DNA of 34,670 nucleotides from Proteobacteria bacterium SG_bin5 (GTDB lineage: Bacteria > Pseudomonadota > Alphaproteobacteria > Sphingomonadales > Sphingomonadaceae), in assembly GCA_002083475.1 (NCBI GenBank), contig LWDI01000066.1, positions 1 to 34,670 on the forward strand, written 5' to 3'. Positions 15,450-24,605 of the stretch are shown piece by piece; within the stretch, counting starts at the first letter, position 1; each line of letters opens with the position of its first letter. The notes below the pieces were generated by a model, which saw only the letters and a program-made list of their open reading frames with translations, was not told where the DNA came from and searched no databases. The position numbers and the translations under genes were made by a program.

Positions 15450-15905
15450 ATGGCGGTTCGACTCACGGTCAACGGGCGCGCGGTGCAGGTCGACGCGCCT
15501 GCCGAAAAGCCGTTGCTCTGGGTATTGCGCGAGGATTTGGGGCTGATCGGCACCAAATTCGGCTGCGGCCAGGGGCTGTGCGGCGCTTGCACCGTTCATC
15601 TCGACGGCAAGGCGGTGCGCGGGTGTCAGACCCCGCTCGGCAGCGTCGGCGCCGCCAAGGTCACCACGATCGAAGCGGTCGCCCAAAATGCCGTCGGCCG
15701 GCGGGTGACCGCCGCTTGGATCGACGCCGACGTGCCCCAATGCGGCTATTGCCAGGCGGGTCAGATCATGTCCGCGACCGCGCTGCTCGCGCGCACGCCC
15801 AAACCCAGCGACGCCGAGATCGACGCCGCGATGGCGGGCAATTTGTGCCGCTGCGCGACCTATAACCGCATCCGCGCCGCGATCCGCGCGGCCGCCCGCG
15901 CCTGA
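15450..15905 (+). CDS. 2Fe-2S subunit of a molybdenum hydroxylase (isoquinoline oxidoreductase alpha type)
   Basis: This 151-residue iron-sulfur subunit carries electrons from the molybdenum centre. Residues 1-75 form a plant-ferredoxin-type domain with C39, C44, C47 and C59 (GCGQGLCGACTVH). The C-terminal helical domain holds the second cluster with C98, C101, C133 and C135 (CGYC and CRC). The length matches IorA-like proteins. An AGGAGAGG ribosome site precedes the ATG. The next gene, 8 bp downstream, encodes the molybdopterin subunit. No FAD subunit is nearby, which is typical of the isoquinoline-oxidoreductase branch that passes electrons to a cytochrome. Confidence 0.95.
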   Translation: MAVRLTVNGRAVQVDAPAEKPLLWVLREDLGLIGTKFGCGQGLCGACTVHLDGKAVRGCQTPLGSVGAAKVTTIEAVAQNAVGRRVTAAWIDADVPQCGYCQAGQIMSATALLARTPKPSDAEIDAAMAGNLCRCATYNRIRAAIRAAARA

Positions 15906-15913
15906 GCGCCGCC

Positions 15914-18094
15914 ATGGACGCCGCGCTCGACCGCCGCCTGTTCCTGAAAGCCAGCCTCGCCGCGAGCGGGGCGCTGCTGTTCCGGCTCGCCCCCGCCGAG
16001 GCCGCCGCGACCGACAGCGCCGCCGTGCCGCTCGGCGCCTTCGTGCGCATCGAGCCCGACAACGCGGTGACGATCATCGCCAAAAATCCCGAGATCGGCC
16101 AGGGTGTGCGCACCATGCTGCCGATGCTGATCGCCGAGGAGCTCGACGTCGATTGGGCGAGGGTGCGGATCGAGCAAGCCCATGCCGATGCCAAGCTTTA
16201 CGGGCTGCAAGTGGCGGGCTGCTCGACCGCGACGCCGGCCAATTGGCTGCCGATGCGGCGCGCGGGCGCGGCGGCGCGGGCGATGCTCGTCCAGGCGGCG
16301 GCCAGCGACTGGGGCGTTCCCGCCGACCGGCTGAAGACCGCGAGCGGCGCGGTGTTCGATCCGGTGACCGGCAAGCGCGCGACCTATGCCGCGCTCGCCG
16401 CCGCCGCCGCGCGCCAGGCCGCGCCCGATCTGGCCAAGGTGCCGCTGAAATCGCCCCAGGATTTCAAGATCATCGGCCAGCCCATCCGCAATGTGGATAC
16501 GCCCAAGATCGTCGCCGGCGCGCCGCTTTACGCGATCGACGTGCGGCTGCCGGGGATGCTTTATGCCGCGATCGAGATGTGCGGCACCTTCGGCGCCAAG
16601 CTCAAATCGGCGAATCTCGACCAGGTGCGCCGCCAGCCGGGCGTGCGTCACGCCTTCAAGCTCGATGGCGTGGGCGATGCCGAGGCGATGTTCGACGCGG
16701 TCGCGATCGTCGGCGACAGCTGGTGGCAGGTCGATCAGGCGCGCAATTTGCTCGAATGCGATTGGGACACGGGGGCGGCGGGCGGCATCTCCTCGGACGT
16801 CTATGCCGCGCGCGCCGAGGCGGCGTTCGAGGCCGGCCCCGCCAAGCCGATCGCCGCGATCGGCGATCCCGCCGCCGCCTTCGCCGCCGCCGCCAAAACG
16901 ATCGAGGCGCGCTACGCCTATCCCTTCCTCGCCCATGCGACGATGGAGCCGCAGAATTGCACCGCGCTCTACCGGGGCGATGGCTCGATCGAGCTCTGGT
17001 CGCCGACCCAACGCCCCGAGGGTGGGCGCGATCTGATCGCCAAGCATCTCGGCATCGCCAAGGACAAGATCAGGATCAATCTGCTGCGCGCCGGGGGCGG
17101 TTTCGGCCGGCGGTTGATGAACGATTACATGGTTCAGGCCGCCGCGATCGCCAAGGCACTGCCCGATACGCCGGTGCAGCTGATCTATAGCCGCGACGAT
17201 GATCTGCGGCATGATTTCTATCGGCCCGGCGGCTGGCACCAGTTCGAGGCGGCGATCGATCGCGATGGGCGGCTGAGCGGCCTGCGCAATCACTTCGTCA
17301 GCTTCGGTCAGGCCGGCAAGTTCGGCAAGGGCGGCGATCTCGACGACACCGAATTCCCCGCCGGGCTCGGCCCCGCGATTGATTATGGCGCGACGATCCT
17401 CGAGACGCATGTACCCATGGGCTGGCTGCGCGCGCCGGGATCGAACGCGCTGGCCTTCGCCTATCAGGGTTTTCTCGACGAAGTGGCGCAGGCGATGGGC
17501 AAGACGCTGCCCGCGCTGACGCTCGAGCTGCTCGGCGCGCCGCGCGTCTTGCCGCAGCGCCCGCCGTTCGACACCGGTCGCGCGGCGGCGGTGGTGCGCC
17601 GGGTCGTCGCCATGTCCGGTTTCGACAATTACCGTCAGGGCCGGGGGCAGGGGCTCGGTTTTGCCTTTTACTTCAGCCATTTGGGCTATGTGGCCGAAGT
17701 GGTCGAGCTACGGGTCGGCGGCGCGGAAGGGGTCGAGGTGCCCCGCGTCTGGGTGGCGGCCGACATTGGTTCGCATGTGATCAATCCGCTCGGTGCCCGC
17801 GCCCAGGCCGAAGGATCGGTGATCGACGGGCTGGGGCATGCGCTCGATGGCTTGGCGATGACCTTGGGCGATGGCGCGATCGTGCAGATCAATTTCAGCG
17901 ATTATCCGCTGCCGCGCATCACCCGCACTCCGGAGATCGAGATCGCTTTCGTTCCCAGCGACAACCCGCCCACCGGGCTGGGCGAGCCGGTGCTGCCACC
18001 GGTGATCCCGGCGTGCGTGAACGCGCTGTTCGCCGCGACTGGCGAGCGCGTCCGCACGCTGCCGATCGACCGACAAAAATTCATCACGGCGTGA
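15914..18094 (+). CDS. Molybdopterin-binding subunit of a molybdenum hydroxylase (isoquinoline oxidoreductase beta type)
   Basis: This 726-residue catalytic subunit would hydroxylate an aromatic N-heterocycle or oxidise an aldehyde using water and a molybdenum cytosine-dinucleotide cofactor. The N-terminus (DRRLFLKASLAASGALLF) is a twin-arginine signal, so the enzyme is probably exported fully folded. Visible cofactor segments are NPEIGQGVRTMLPMLIAEEL, RAGGGFGRRLMNDY, GWLRAPGSNALAFAYQGFLDE and the C-terminal GLGEPVLPPVIPA, whose Glu is the expected catalytic base. It follows the 2Fe-2S gene by 8 bp. Substrate names for this family are rarely reliable: isoquinoline is the prototype, not a proven substrate here. 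Confidence 0.93.
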   Translation: MDAALDRRLFLKASLAASGALLFRLAPAEAAATDSAAVPLGAFVRIEPDNAVTIIAKNPEIGQGVRTMLPMLIAEELDVDWARVRIEQAHADAKLYGLQVAGCSTATPANWLPMRRAGAAARAMLVQAAASDWGVPADRLKTASGAVFDPVTGKRATYAALAAAAARQAAPDLAKVPLKSPQDFKIIGQPIRNVDTPKIVAGAPLYAIDVRLPGMLYAAIEMCGTFGAKLKSANLDQVRRQPGVRHAFKLDGVGDAEAMFDAVAIVGDSWWQVDQARNLLECDWDTGAAGGISSDVYAARAEAAFEAGPAKPIAAIGDPAAAFAAAAKTIEARYAYPFLAHATMEPQNCTALYRGDGSIELWSPTQRPEGGRDLIAKHLGIAKDKIRINLLRAGGGFGRRLMNDYMVQAAAIAKALPDTPVQLIYSRDDDLRHDFYRPGGWHQFEAAIDRDGRLSGLRNHFVSFGQAGKFGKGGDLDDTEFPAGLGPAIDYGATILETHVPMGWLRAPGSNALAFAYQGFLDEVAQAMGKTLPALTLELLGAPRVLPQRPPFDTGRAAAVVRRVVAMSGFDNYRQGRGQGLGFAFYFSHLGYVAEVVELRVGGAEGVEVPRVWVAADIGSHVINPLGARAQAEGSVIDGLGHALDGLAMTLGDGAIVQINFSDYPLPRITRTPEIEIAFVPSDNPPTGLGEPVLPPVIPACVNALFAATGERVRTLPIDRQKFITA

Positions 18095-18112
18095 ACCACC
18101 GGCGGATCGCCC

Positions 18113-18150
18113 CGTCGCGCTGGAACCGTCGCGCTGGAACGGTCGCGCTC
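18113..18150. repeat. 14-bp tandem repeat at tamB 3' end
   Basis: CGTCGCGCTGGAAC occurs twice in tandem (18113-18126, 18127-18140), followed by a partial third copy (GGTCGCGCT) that runs into the tamB stop codon at 18149-18151. It fills the 54-bp space between the convergent molybdopterin-subunit and tamB genes. Confidence 0.7.
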
Positions 18151-21100
18151 AATAATCCTTCGAATAACGTAGCGACGCGTTCGATCCGCCGAAGCTTCCG
18201 GTCGAACTCAGCAAGCTCAGCGCCCGCGACAGCGAGATTTCGATCTGCGTCGCGGTGAAGCCGCGCGCGTCGGTGATGATCTCCACATAGATGTTGCGCG
18301 AGATATATTGCCCCGCCGCGAGCGCGGTGCCGCGCCCGGTCGCTTTGTCGGCGCCCAGGATGCGCAGCCGGCTGAGCCCCGTCGCCGAACGCAGCTTGCC
18401 GAGCGGGTTGAGCCCACCGCCCGAGCCGCGCAGCGAATTGAGCGCGGCCGCGAGCTGGATCGCCTGGATCGGTGACAGCGAGGTCACCGGCCCGCCGAAC
18501 AACAAGCGGCTGAGCACCTCGTCCTGCGGCAGCGCGGGGGTGGAGGTGAAGGTGATTTGCGGGTTTTGCGCGGTGCCGCCGATATTGACCGTCGCGGATA
18601 CCCCCTCGACCGTGGTCGAGGCCGCGATCGAGAGCGCGGGGTTGAGTTCGCGCCCGCCCGCGAAGCGGATCACGCCGGTGTCGGCGAGGGTGAAGCGGCG
18701 GCCGGCGAAGCTGTAGGTGCCGCGCACCACGCGCAATTCGCCCACCACGCGCGGCGCGCTCGCGGTGCCGGTGACGCGCAAATCGCTCGAAAATTCGGCC
18801 TCGAGCCCCATGCCGCTCACATAGAGCTGATTATCGGCGCGCACCGCGATGTCGAGCTGCCAGTTGGACGCGGGCGTGGCCTCGGCCGCGCGCGCGTCGC
18901 CGCTCGGCGGCTGGTTCTTGCGCCGCACGCCGGTGAGTTCGACGATTTCGGCCTGGCCCTGGCGGATCACTTCGTAGCGCGCCTCGGGCAAGCGGAGTTC
19001 GCCGCTGATCCGCGCGCCGTTCGCCGCGCTGTTGCTGATCGCGAGAGTGCCCGAAACGGTCGCCCCCAGCGCGTCGCTGCGCGCGAGCTGCGCGTTGGTG
19101 AAGCTGGTGCGCAGATCGATCGGGAAGCCCTGGCCCAGGCCGATCGAGCCTTGGCCGGTGATGGAGCCCGCGCCCGCGCGCCCGGTCATCGACAGGATTT
19201 CGAGCCGCGAGCGCGTGAACCGGCCCTGGAGCGCGATGTTGTTGATCACCGTGCCATAGGTTTGATTCTCATAGCGCAGCGCGTTCGCGCGGAGCACGCC
19301 GTTCAGCTGCGGATCGCGCGGGGTGCCCGCGAAATCGGCGGCGACCGCGATCCCGCCGCGCACGTCCTGCCCGGCGATGCCGGTCAGCGTCCAGAGCACG
19401 TCGGCCGGCCCCGAATAGCGCACGCCACCGCTGAGCGGCGCGCCCAGCAGCCGGTCATTGAGCGTCGCCCCGCCCCCCAGCGCGCCGAGCCGCGCCTGAA
19501 TACGCCCGACGGTCGTGCCGCCGCGCTTGACGAGCGCGTTGAGCCCACCGCCGCCACGCCCCAGCGTCGCCAGCAAAGCGACGTCGACCGGCTCGGAGAC
19601 GACATAAGCCGCGGTGCGCGTGAAGCGCGCCAGATCGAGCCGCGCGCGCACATCGGGCACCGCCTGGCCCCGCGCTTGCGCATAATCGACCGTGCCCGAT
19701 GCGCGCCCGCCGAGCCCCAGCCCGGGGACGAAGGCTTGGGCGATCGCGACGTCGAAATTGTCGAAGCGCGCCTGCAGGCTGGTCGCCGCGCCATAGCGCC
19801 CGCCGAGAGCAACGCGCCCTTGCGGCACGACTAGGGTCACGGGTTGCAACACCCAATCCGCGCCTTGCTTCAGCACCAGCGCCGGGTGATCGAGCGACAC
19901 GGGGATGGTGTTCACCCGCCCGCTCAGATTGGCGAGCACGCGGTCGGGCGCGAGCCGGGCCTGGGCGGCGAGGTTGAAGGGCACGCCGGCGTCGCCATCG
20001 GCGATCAGCTGCACCCGGCCCGCCTGATCGCGATAGTCGATCCGCCCGCGCGCGTTGTTGATCAGGTAAGTCCCCCGGCGAATGTCCTTGAAGGCGAACG
20101 CGCCGGTCACTTGCGGCGCCTTGGGGAAAAGGACGGCGGTCGCGCGGAGCTGGCCGCTGCCGATGGTGATCGGCGGCTCGCCGGGGATGCGCCCGGCCTG
20201 GGCGGTCGCTTGCACATCGGCGCGCTGATATTGGCCCTGCGCGGAAAGCGCCGCCGTGCCGCTCAGCCCCGCGCCGGTGAAGGCGAGCTGCCCCGCGAAC
20301 GGCCCGGCGGCGGTCTGCGCGACCGATCCTTGCGCGGTGATCCCGGCGACCGTGGCGCGGCGGATATCGACCGCGAGCCGCGCGCCGCGCCGCACCAGCA
20401 CATCGGCGGTGAACGGCCCATATTGCGACTCGCCCCGCGCGTTGAGCGCATAGCCGGCGGGCGTGCCGTTCACCTCGGCGACCAGATCGGCGAGCCCGAT
20501 CCCGAGCCCCGGCCGCGCGGCGGTGAGCAGCACGCGCGGCCGTTCGAGCGTGCCGTTGGCGGCGAGCGTGAAGGGGCCGTAATTGTCCGAGGCGCCCGCC
20601 GCGCGGAACGTCAACCGCCCGGTGTCGATCGCATAGCTGCCCTCGCCCGAGGTGACGCGGAAATCGGGCGCGTCGAGCCGCAGCAGCGCGAGCCGCGCGG
20701 TGCCCGATTGATCGAACAGGAAGCGCGCCGTCGTCACCGCCTGGCCGCCGAGCTGCGTGGCGATCGCCTGATTGGTGATCTCGCGCGTGACGACGCGGAA
20801 GGTGCCGCGAATACCGTAGCCGCCGCGATTGTCGGCGACGAGATTGGCGTCGGTCGTCAGCGCGATCCGCCCTAATCCCGCGACCTGATAGTCGTTCACC
20901 CGGCCCTTGAGCGCGCCGGTATAGACCCCCTTGGCCGGATCGGCGAGGACGAGCGCGGTCGCGTCGATCCGCGACGAGCGCAGCTTGAGATTGTCCGAGA
21001 GCAGCCGCCCGCCGGTATAAGCGAGATCGCCGTCGATCCGCAGATTTTCGAGCAGCCCGCCCGCCGCCGCGTTCAAACCGGTCACCCGCCGGGCGGTCGC

Positions 21101-22303
21101 GTGGACCGGGATCAGGATGCGATCGGCATCGACCCGCGCCTGGCCGCTGGCGCTCAGCGCTTCCACCCCGGTCGTGCCGAAGGCGATCCGGCGCGCGGTG
21201 ATGCGGTAATCGAGCAGCGGCCGCGCGATCGGCCCATCGAGCACCGCGTGGAGCAGCACATCGTCGCCTGCGAGCTTGGGGGTGATCGTCTGCGGCTGGA
21301 GCAGGCTGAGATCGACGATCAACCGGCGAAACCGGCTTTCGCCCAAATCGATCAACCCGTTGGCGCCGAGCGTCAGCGCATCGGCGCGCGCGGTGAAGCG
21401 CAGGTCGGCGCGGCGATCGGCCACGGCGGCGACCAGATCGACCGCGACGCGCGGCAGCATCCGCGCGGCGACGGGGGCGACCGTGCCGGGCATCGTCATG
21501 CCCGTCGCGCGGAAGGTGCCGCTGCGCGCGCTGAGCGCCAGATCGGCGAGCGGCGCGCCACCCACCTGGCCCCGCGCGCGGCCGTTCCAGGCGCGCCAAT
21601 CGCCTTGACCCTTGATGCTGAACGCCATCGGCTTGCCGAGCCGCGCGTAACTGTCGACCAGCCCGCCCGCTGGCGCGCGCAGATCGGCGTCGATCACGAG
21701 CCGGTTGGCATCGGGCACCGCGTCGAGCTTGGCGCGGAGCCTATCGCCTCCCGCGACGCCCGGCGCCCTCAGCGCCTCGCCGTCGAGCGTCACCCGCGCA
21801 TGGCCATTGGCGACGTCCGCCATGCCCGCCAAGCCGACGATGTGGCGCCGACCGGTGACGGCGGGCGCGACCTCGAGCCGGCCGAGTTCGAACCGGTCGA
21901 TGTCGATATGGAGATCGGGCAGGATCGGCTCGTTCGGGTCGCGCGGCACGGGTTTCAGCACCGGCAATCGCGCCAGCCGCGCGGTGGGGACGATCAGCGC
22001 GCGGATGTCGAGCCGGTTGTTCACATAAGCAAAGGGTCGCCAATCGACGCTCGCGCGCGGGGCGGTGAGGTAAACGCCATTCTGGTCGCGCGCCTCGAAA
22101 TCGATCAGCGTCATTTTGCCATAGATCGATCCCTCGATCCGCCCGACCCGGAAATTGAGGCCCGATTGGGTGCGATAGGCCGCGATCTGGCCGCGAATCA
22201 AATCATGCCCCGGCCCGGTGTCGATCCCGAAGACCAGCGCCGCGACCAGCGCGAGGATCACGCCGAGCGCGATGCCGATCCATTTGAACACCCGCGCCAT
22301 CAA
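18149..22303 (-). CDS. tamB: Translocation and assembly module subunit TamB
   Basis: This 1384-residue inner-membrane-anchored protein spans the periplasm as a long hydrophobic-groove beta-taco, working with TamA in outer-membrane protein assembly and phospholipid transport. The N-terminus is a single membrane anchor (KWIGIALGVILALVAALVFGI). The long middle is repetitive beta-structure with recurrent Asp/Arg-Val-Gly patterns. The last 350 residues are the conserved TamB (DUF490) domain, with GTASAPRVVGELRVVRGTYSF, LPQDEVLSRLLFGG and the terminal NIYVEIITDARGFTATQIEISLSRALSL. The length suits alphaproteobacterial TamB. Its start overlaps the tamA stop by 4 bp, indicating translational coupling. 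Confidence 0.95.
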   Translation of the reverse strand: MMARVFKWIGIALGVILALVAALVFGIDTGPGHDLIRGQIAAYRTQSGLNFRVGRIEGSIYGKMTLIDFEARDQNGVYLTAPRASVDWRPFAYVNNRLDIRALIVPTARLARLPVLKPVPRDPNEPILPDLHIDIDRFELGRLEVAPAVTGRRHIVGLAGMADVANGHARVTLDGEALRAPGVAGGDRLRAKLDAVPDANRLVIDADLRAPAGGLVDSYARLGKPMAFSIKGQGDWRAWNGRARGQVGGAPLADLALSARSGTFRATGMTMPGTVAPVAARMLPRVAVDLVAAVADRRADLRFTARADALTLGANGLIDLGESRFRRLIVDLSLLQPQTITPKLAGDDVLLHAVLDGPIARPLLDYRITARRIAFGTTGVEALSASGQARVDADRILIPVHATARRVTGLNAAAGGLLENLRIDGDLAYTGGRLLSDNLKLRSSRIDATALVLADPAKGVYTGALKGRVNDYQVAGLGRIALTTDANLVADNRGGYGIRGTFRVVTREITNQAIATQLGGQAVTTARFLFDQSGTARLALLRLDAPDFRVTSGEGSYAIDTGRLTFRAAGASDNYGPFTLAANGTLERPRVLLTAARPGLGIGLADLVAEVNGTPAGYALNARGESQYGPFTADVLVRRGARLAVDIRRATVAGITAQGSVAQTAAGPFAGQLAFTGAGLSGTAALSAQGQYQRADVQATAQAGRIPGEPPITIGSGQLRATAVLFPKAPQVTGAFAFKDIRRGTYLINNARGRIDYRDQAGRVQLIADGDAGVPFNLAAQARLAPDRVLANLSGRVNTIPVSLDHPALVLKQGADWVLQPVTLVVPQGRVALGGRYGAATSLQARFDNFDVAIAQAFVPGLGLGGRASGTVDYAQARGQAVPDVRARLDLARFTRTAAYVVSEPVDVALLATLGRGGGGLNALVKRGGTTVGRIQARLGALGGGATLNDRLLGAPLSGGVRYSGPADVLWTLTGIAGQDVRGGIAVAADFAGTPRDPQLNGVLRANALRYENQTYGTVINNIALQGRFTRSRLEILSMTGRAGAGSITGQGSIGLGQGFPIDLRTSFTNAQLARSDALGATVSGTLAISNSAANGARISGELRLPEARYEVIRQGQAEIVELTGVRRKNQPPSGDARAAEATPASNWQLDIAVRADNQLYVSGMGLEAEFSSDLRVTGTASAPRVVGELRVVRGTYSFAGRRFTLADTGVIRFAGGRELNPALSIAASTTVEGVSATVNIGGTAQNPQITFTSTPALPQDEVLSRLLFGGPVTSLSPIQAIQLAAALNSLRGSGGGLNPLGKLRSATGLSRLRILGADKATGRGTALAAGQYISRNIYVEIITDARGFTATQIEISLSRALSLLSSTGSFGGSNASLRYSKDY

Positions 22304-24441
22304 AAGGCCTGCCCGATCGAGAGGTAAAGCGCGATCGCGGTTTCGCCCCGGCGGCGGCCGATCGGCGTCGCGACGTCGATCCGCAGCGGCCCGAAATTGG
22401 TGTAATAGCGCGCGCCGATCCCCGCGCCGAAGCGCAGGCCGGAAAGGGTGGGCGTCGAACCCTCGCTCACCTGCCCCGCGTCGATGAAGGGGACGATGCC
22501 GAAATTGCCGAAGCGATAGCGCCCCTCGAGTGCGAATTCGGTCACCGATCGGCCGCCGATCGGATTGCCCTGCGCGTCCTTGGGGCCGAGCTGCTGGAAG
22601 CCGAAGCCGCGCACCGATCCGCCGCCACCGGCATAATAGCGCCGCGAGGGCGCGATCGTGTCGCGCGCCGCGCCGATGATCGATCCCGCGCGCGCGCGCC
22701 CGGCGATGGTGAAACTGTCGCTGACCGGATAATAGCCCGAGACGTCGACCAGGATGCGCGCATAGCTATCAAATGGCCCGCCGCTCACCTGCTGCGCCTC
22801 GGGGCTCAGCCGCGCGTTGACGCGAAAGCCGCGCGTGGGGTCGAGCAGGCTGTTCGAGCGATCATAGCCGAGCTGCAAGGGGAGCGCGCCGATGAAATAG
22901 GTGCGGCGCGCGCGCGTCGGGTCGATCGCGGCATTGGGGCGTTCGCGGCTCGCGAGCAGCTCGGCGCCGATGCTCCAGGTCCAGCGCTTCTGGAAGATCG
23001 GCGTCGAGGCGCGGCTGAGCGCGGCGGTGAGCTGGATCGTATCCGCCTGGAACGCCTGGAAGCGCTGACGCGCGACGCTCGCGCCCAGCGCCAGCACCCG
23101 GTCGCGCTGGCCCGCGTTCGAGCGCCGGAACAGCCCGCCGAGCGATTGTTCGAGCGTGCCCGCGATCACGTTCACCGTCAGCGCGCCTTCGGGCGGGAAA
23201 AGGTTGCGATGCGTCCAGCTGCCTTGCACCTTCACCCCCTCGCCGGTGCCATAGCCGGCCTGCGCGGCGAGCTGGCGCCACGGCCCCTTGGTCTGGCGCA
23301 CGAGCAGATCGACACGCTCGGTGCCGTCGGGCAGCGTTTCGCCGGTGCGCACGGGCTCGACCGAGACGGTGGAAAAGAGGCTGGTCGCGATCAGCGCCTG
23401 GCGCAAATCGTCGGCCTTGCGGCTGTCGTAGAGGTCACCGTCCTTGAAGCGGCGCAGCACGCGGATGTGCTTGGGCGTGAAGATCGGGTCGCCCGCGACC
23501 TGGATGTTGCCGAACCGCCCCTTGGGGCCGGCGACGATCGGCAGCGTATAGTCGCCGACATGAGTGACGTCGTCGAGGAGAATGTCGCGCTCGCCCAGTT
23601 CGGCGAAGGGATAGCCCTGTTCGGGCAGGCGCAGCGCGACGCGCGCCTCGGCGGCCTGCACGGCGGCGGCGACGATCGGATCGCCGGTCGACAGATCCAG
23701 CGCGCGGCGGGCGAGATCGGTCGGCTCGGGCGCGGCGCCGGTGATCGCGATTTGCCCGAGCGTGAAGCGCGGCCCCGGCGTCGCGGTGAGCGTGACGGTG
23801 AGGCGGTTTTCCTCGTTCGGCAAGGTGTTGATCGAGGCGGTCGCCACCCCGTCGTAAAAACCCTCCGAGCGCAGCAGCCGTTCGATCAGCTGCACGTCCT
23901 CATCGGCGCGCGCGCCGATCTGCGCGGCGTTCGCCCCGCGCCGCCCGCCCTGGAGCAGCGCCGATAGGCCGCGGAACTCATCCTCCAAATCGATGTCGGC
24001 GAGACCCTTGATCACGACGCGATAGGGGATGCTCGGCGCCTTTTCGTCATCCTTGACCTGAACGTCGACCGGCGGAGTGGTGTCGGTCGCCGACAGCGGC
24101 GGCAGCGGCGCGGTGAGTTCGGGCTCGGCGGCGACCGGGGCGGCGGGCGTCGCGGGCGATGGGGCGGGCGTCGCCGGCGATGGAGCGGCGGGCTCGGGCG
24201 GGGGCTGAACTTGGTCGAGCGGGGGCAGCGCTTGATCGAAGTCCGACTCCGCCGAGGGCGGGGAGGGGAGCGGCGGGGTCTGGGGGGCGGGGGGCGGCGT
24301 CTGCGCCGCCGCCATGACCGGCGCGACCGCCCAGCCGAGCGCCGCGCAGGCAGCCGGAAACGGCAGAAATTGGCGGATGCGCAACGACGAGCCCCTTTGA
24401 TCTTTGCGCGCGTAACGTGCGGTCGGGTCGGTTGGTTTCAT
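22300..24441 (-). CDS. tamA: Outer-membrane assembly protein TamA (Omp85/BamA superfamily)
   Basis: This 713-residue outer-membrane barrel protein partners TamB. After a signal peptide (FLPFPAACAALGWAVAPVMAAAQ) comes a Pro/Ala-rich linker (about 45-120) and POTRA domains (about 130-370, with YRVVIKGLADIDLEDEF and GRFGNIQVAGDPIF). A 16-strand barrel follows, with GGGGSVRGFGFQQLGP as the VRGF/Y signature of lid loop 6 and a C-terminal aromatic (IGQAF). The ATG at 24441 has no ribosome site. An in-frame TTG at 24384 lies 6 nt behind AAGGGGC and starts right at the signal peptide, so the true start may be there. tamB follows with a 4-bp overlap. Confidence 0.95.
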   Translation of the reverse strand: MKPTDPTARYARKDQRGSSLRIRQFLPFPAACAALGWAVAPVMAAAQTPPPAPQTPPLPSPPSAESDFDQALPPLDQVQPPPEPAAPSPATPAPSPATPAAPVAAEPELTAPLPPLSATDTTPPVDVQVKDDEKAPSIPYRVVIKGLADIDLEDEFRGLSALLQGGRRGANAAQIGARADEDVQLIERLLRSEGFYDGVATASINTLPNEENRLTVTLTATPGPRFTLGQIAITGAAPEPTDLARRALDLSTGDPIVAAAVQAAEARVALRLPEQGYPFAELGERDILLDDVTHVGDYTLPIVAGPKGRFGNIQVAGDPIFTPKHIRVLRRFKDGDLYDSRKADDLRQALIATSLFSTVSVEPVRTGETLPDGTERVDLLVRQTKGPWRQLAAQAGYGTGEGVKVQGSWTHRNLFPPEGALTVNVIAGTLEQSLGGLFRRSNAGQRDRVLALGASVARQRFQAFQADTIQLTAALSRASTPIFQKRWTWSIGAELLASRERPNAAIDPTRARRTYFIGALPLQLGYDRSNSLLDPTRGFRVNARLSPEAQQVSGGPFDSYARILVDVSGYYPVSDSFTIAGRARAGSIIGAARDTIAPSRRYYAGGGGSVRGFGFQQLGPKDAQGNPIGGRSVTEFALEGRYRFGNFGIVPFIDAGQVSEGSTPTLSGLRFGAGIGARYYTNFGPLRIDVATPIGRRRGETAIALYLSIGQAF

Positions 24442-24446
24442 GGTGG

Positions 24447-24597
24447 GGTGCGCAACCCCATCCTCCCCGCGCGCGGGGAGGGGGACCGCGTAGGGGTGGA
24501 GGGGGGTGGCCCGCCTAGCGCGCCGCTCCCGCTAGGCGGCGCCCCCCTCCACCATTTGCTGCGCAAATGGTCCCCCTCCCCGTGAACGGGGAGGTTT
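24447..24597. repeat. Sphingomonad-type compound intergenic repeat, copy 2
   Basis: The block is a nested palindrome: outer CCTCCCCG..CGGGGAGG hairpins at both ends (near 24461-24482 and 24576-24595), GTGGAGGGGGG/CCCCCCTCCAC arms near 24497-24554, inner CCGCCTAGCG/CGCTAGGCGG arms, and a CCATTTGC/GCAAATGG hairpin near 24551-24570. It shares its outer motif and layout with the block at 48-246. It fills the space between tamA and the amidohydrolase gene, so tamA must be expressed from within or across it. Confidence 0.7.
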
Positions 24598-24605
24598 TTT
24601 AAGCG

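Noticed and set aside
24576..24601. Hairpin plus T-run read as a plus-strand terminator
   Set aside because: No plus-strand gene lies upstream; it is the end of the compound repeat and the T-run is on the wrong strand for both neighbouring genes.
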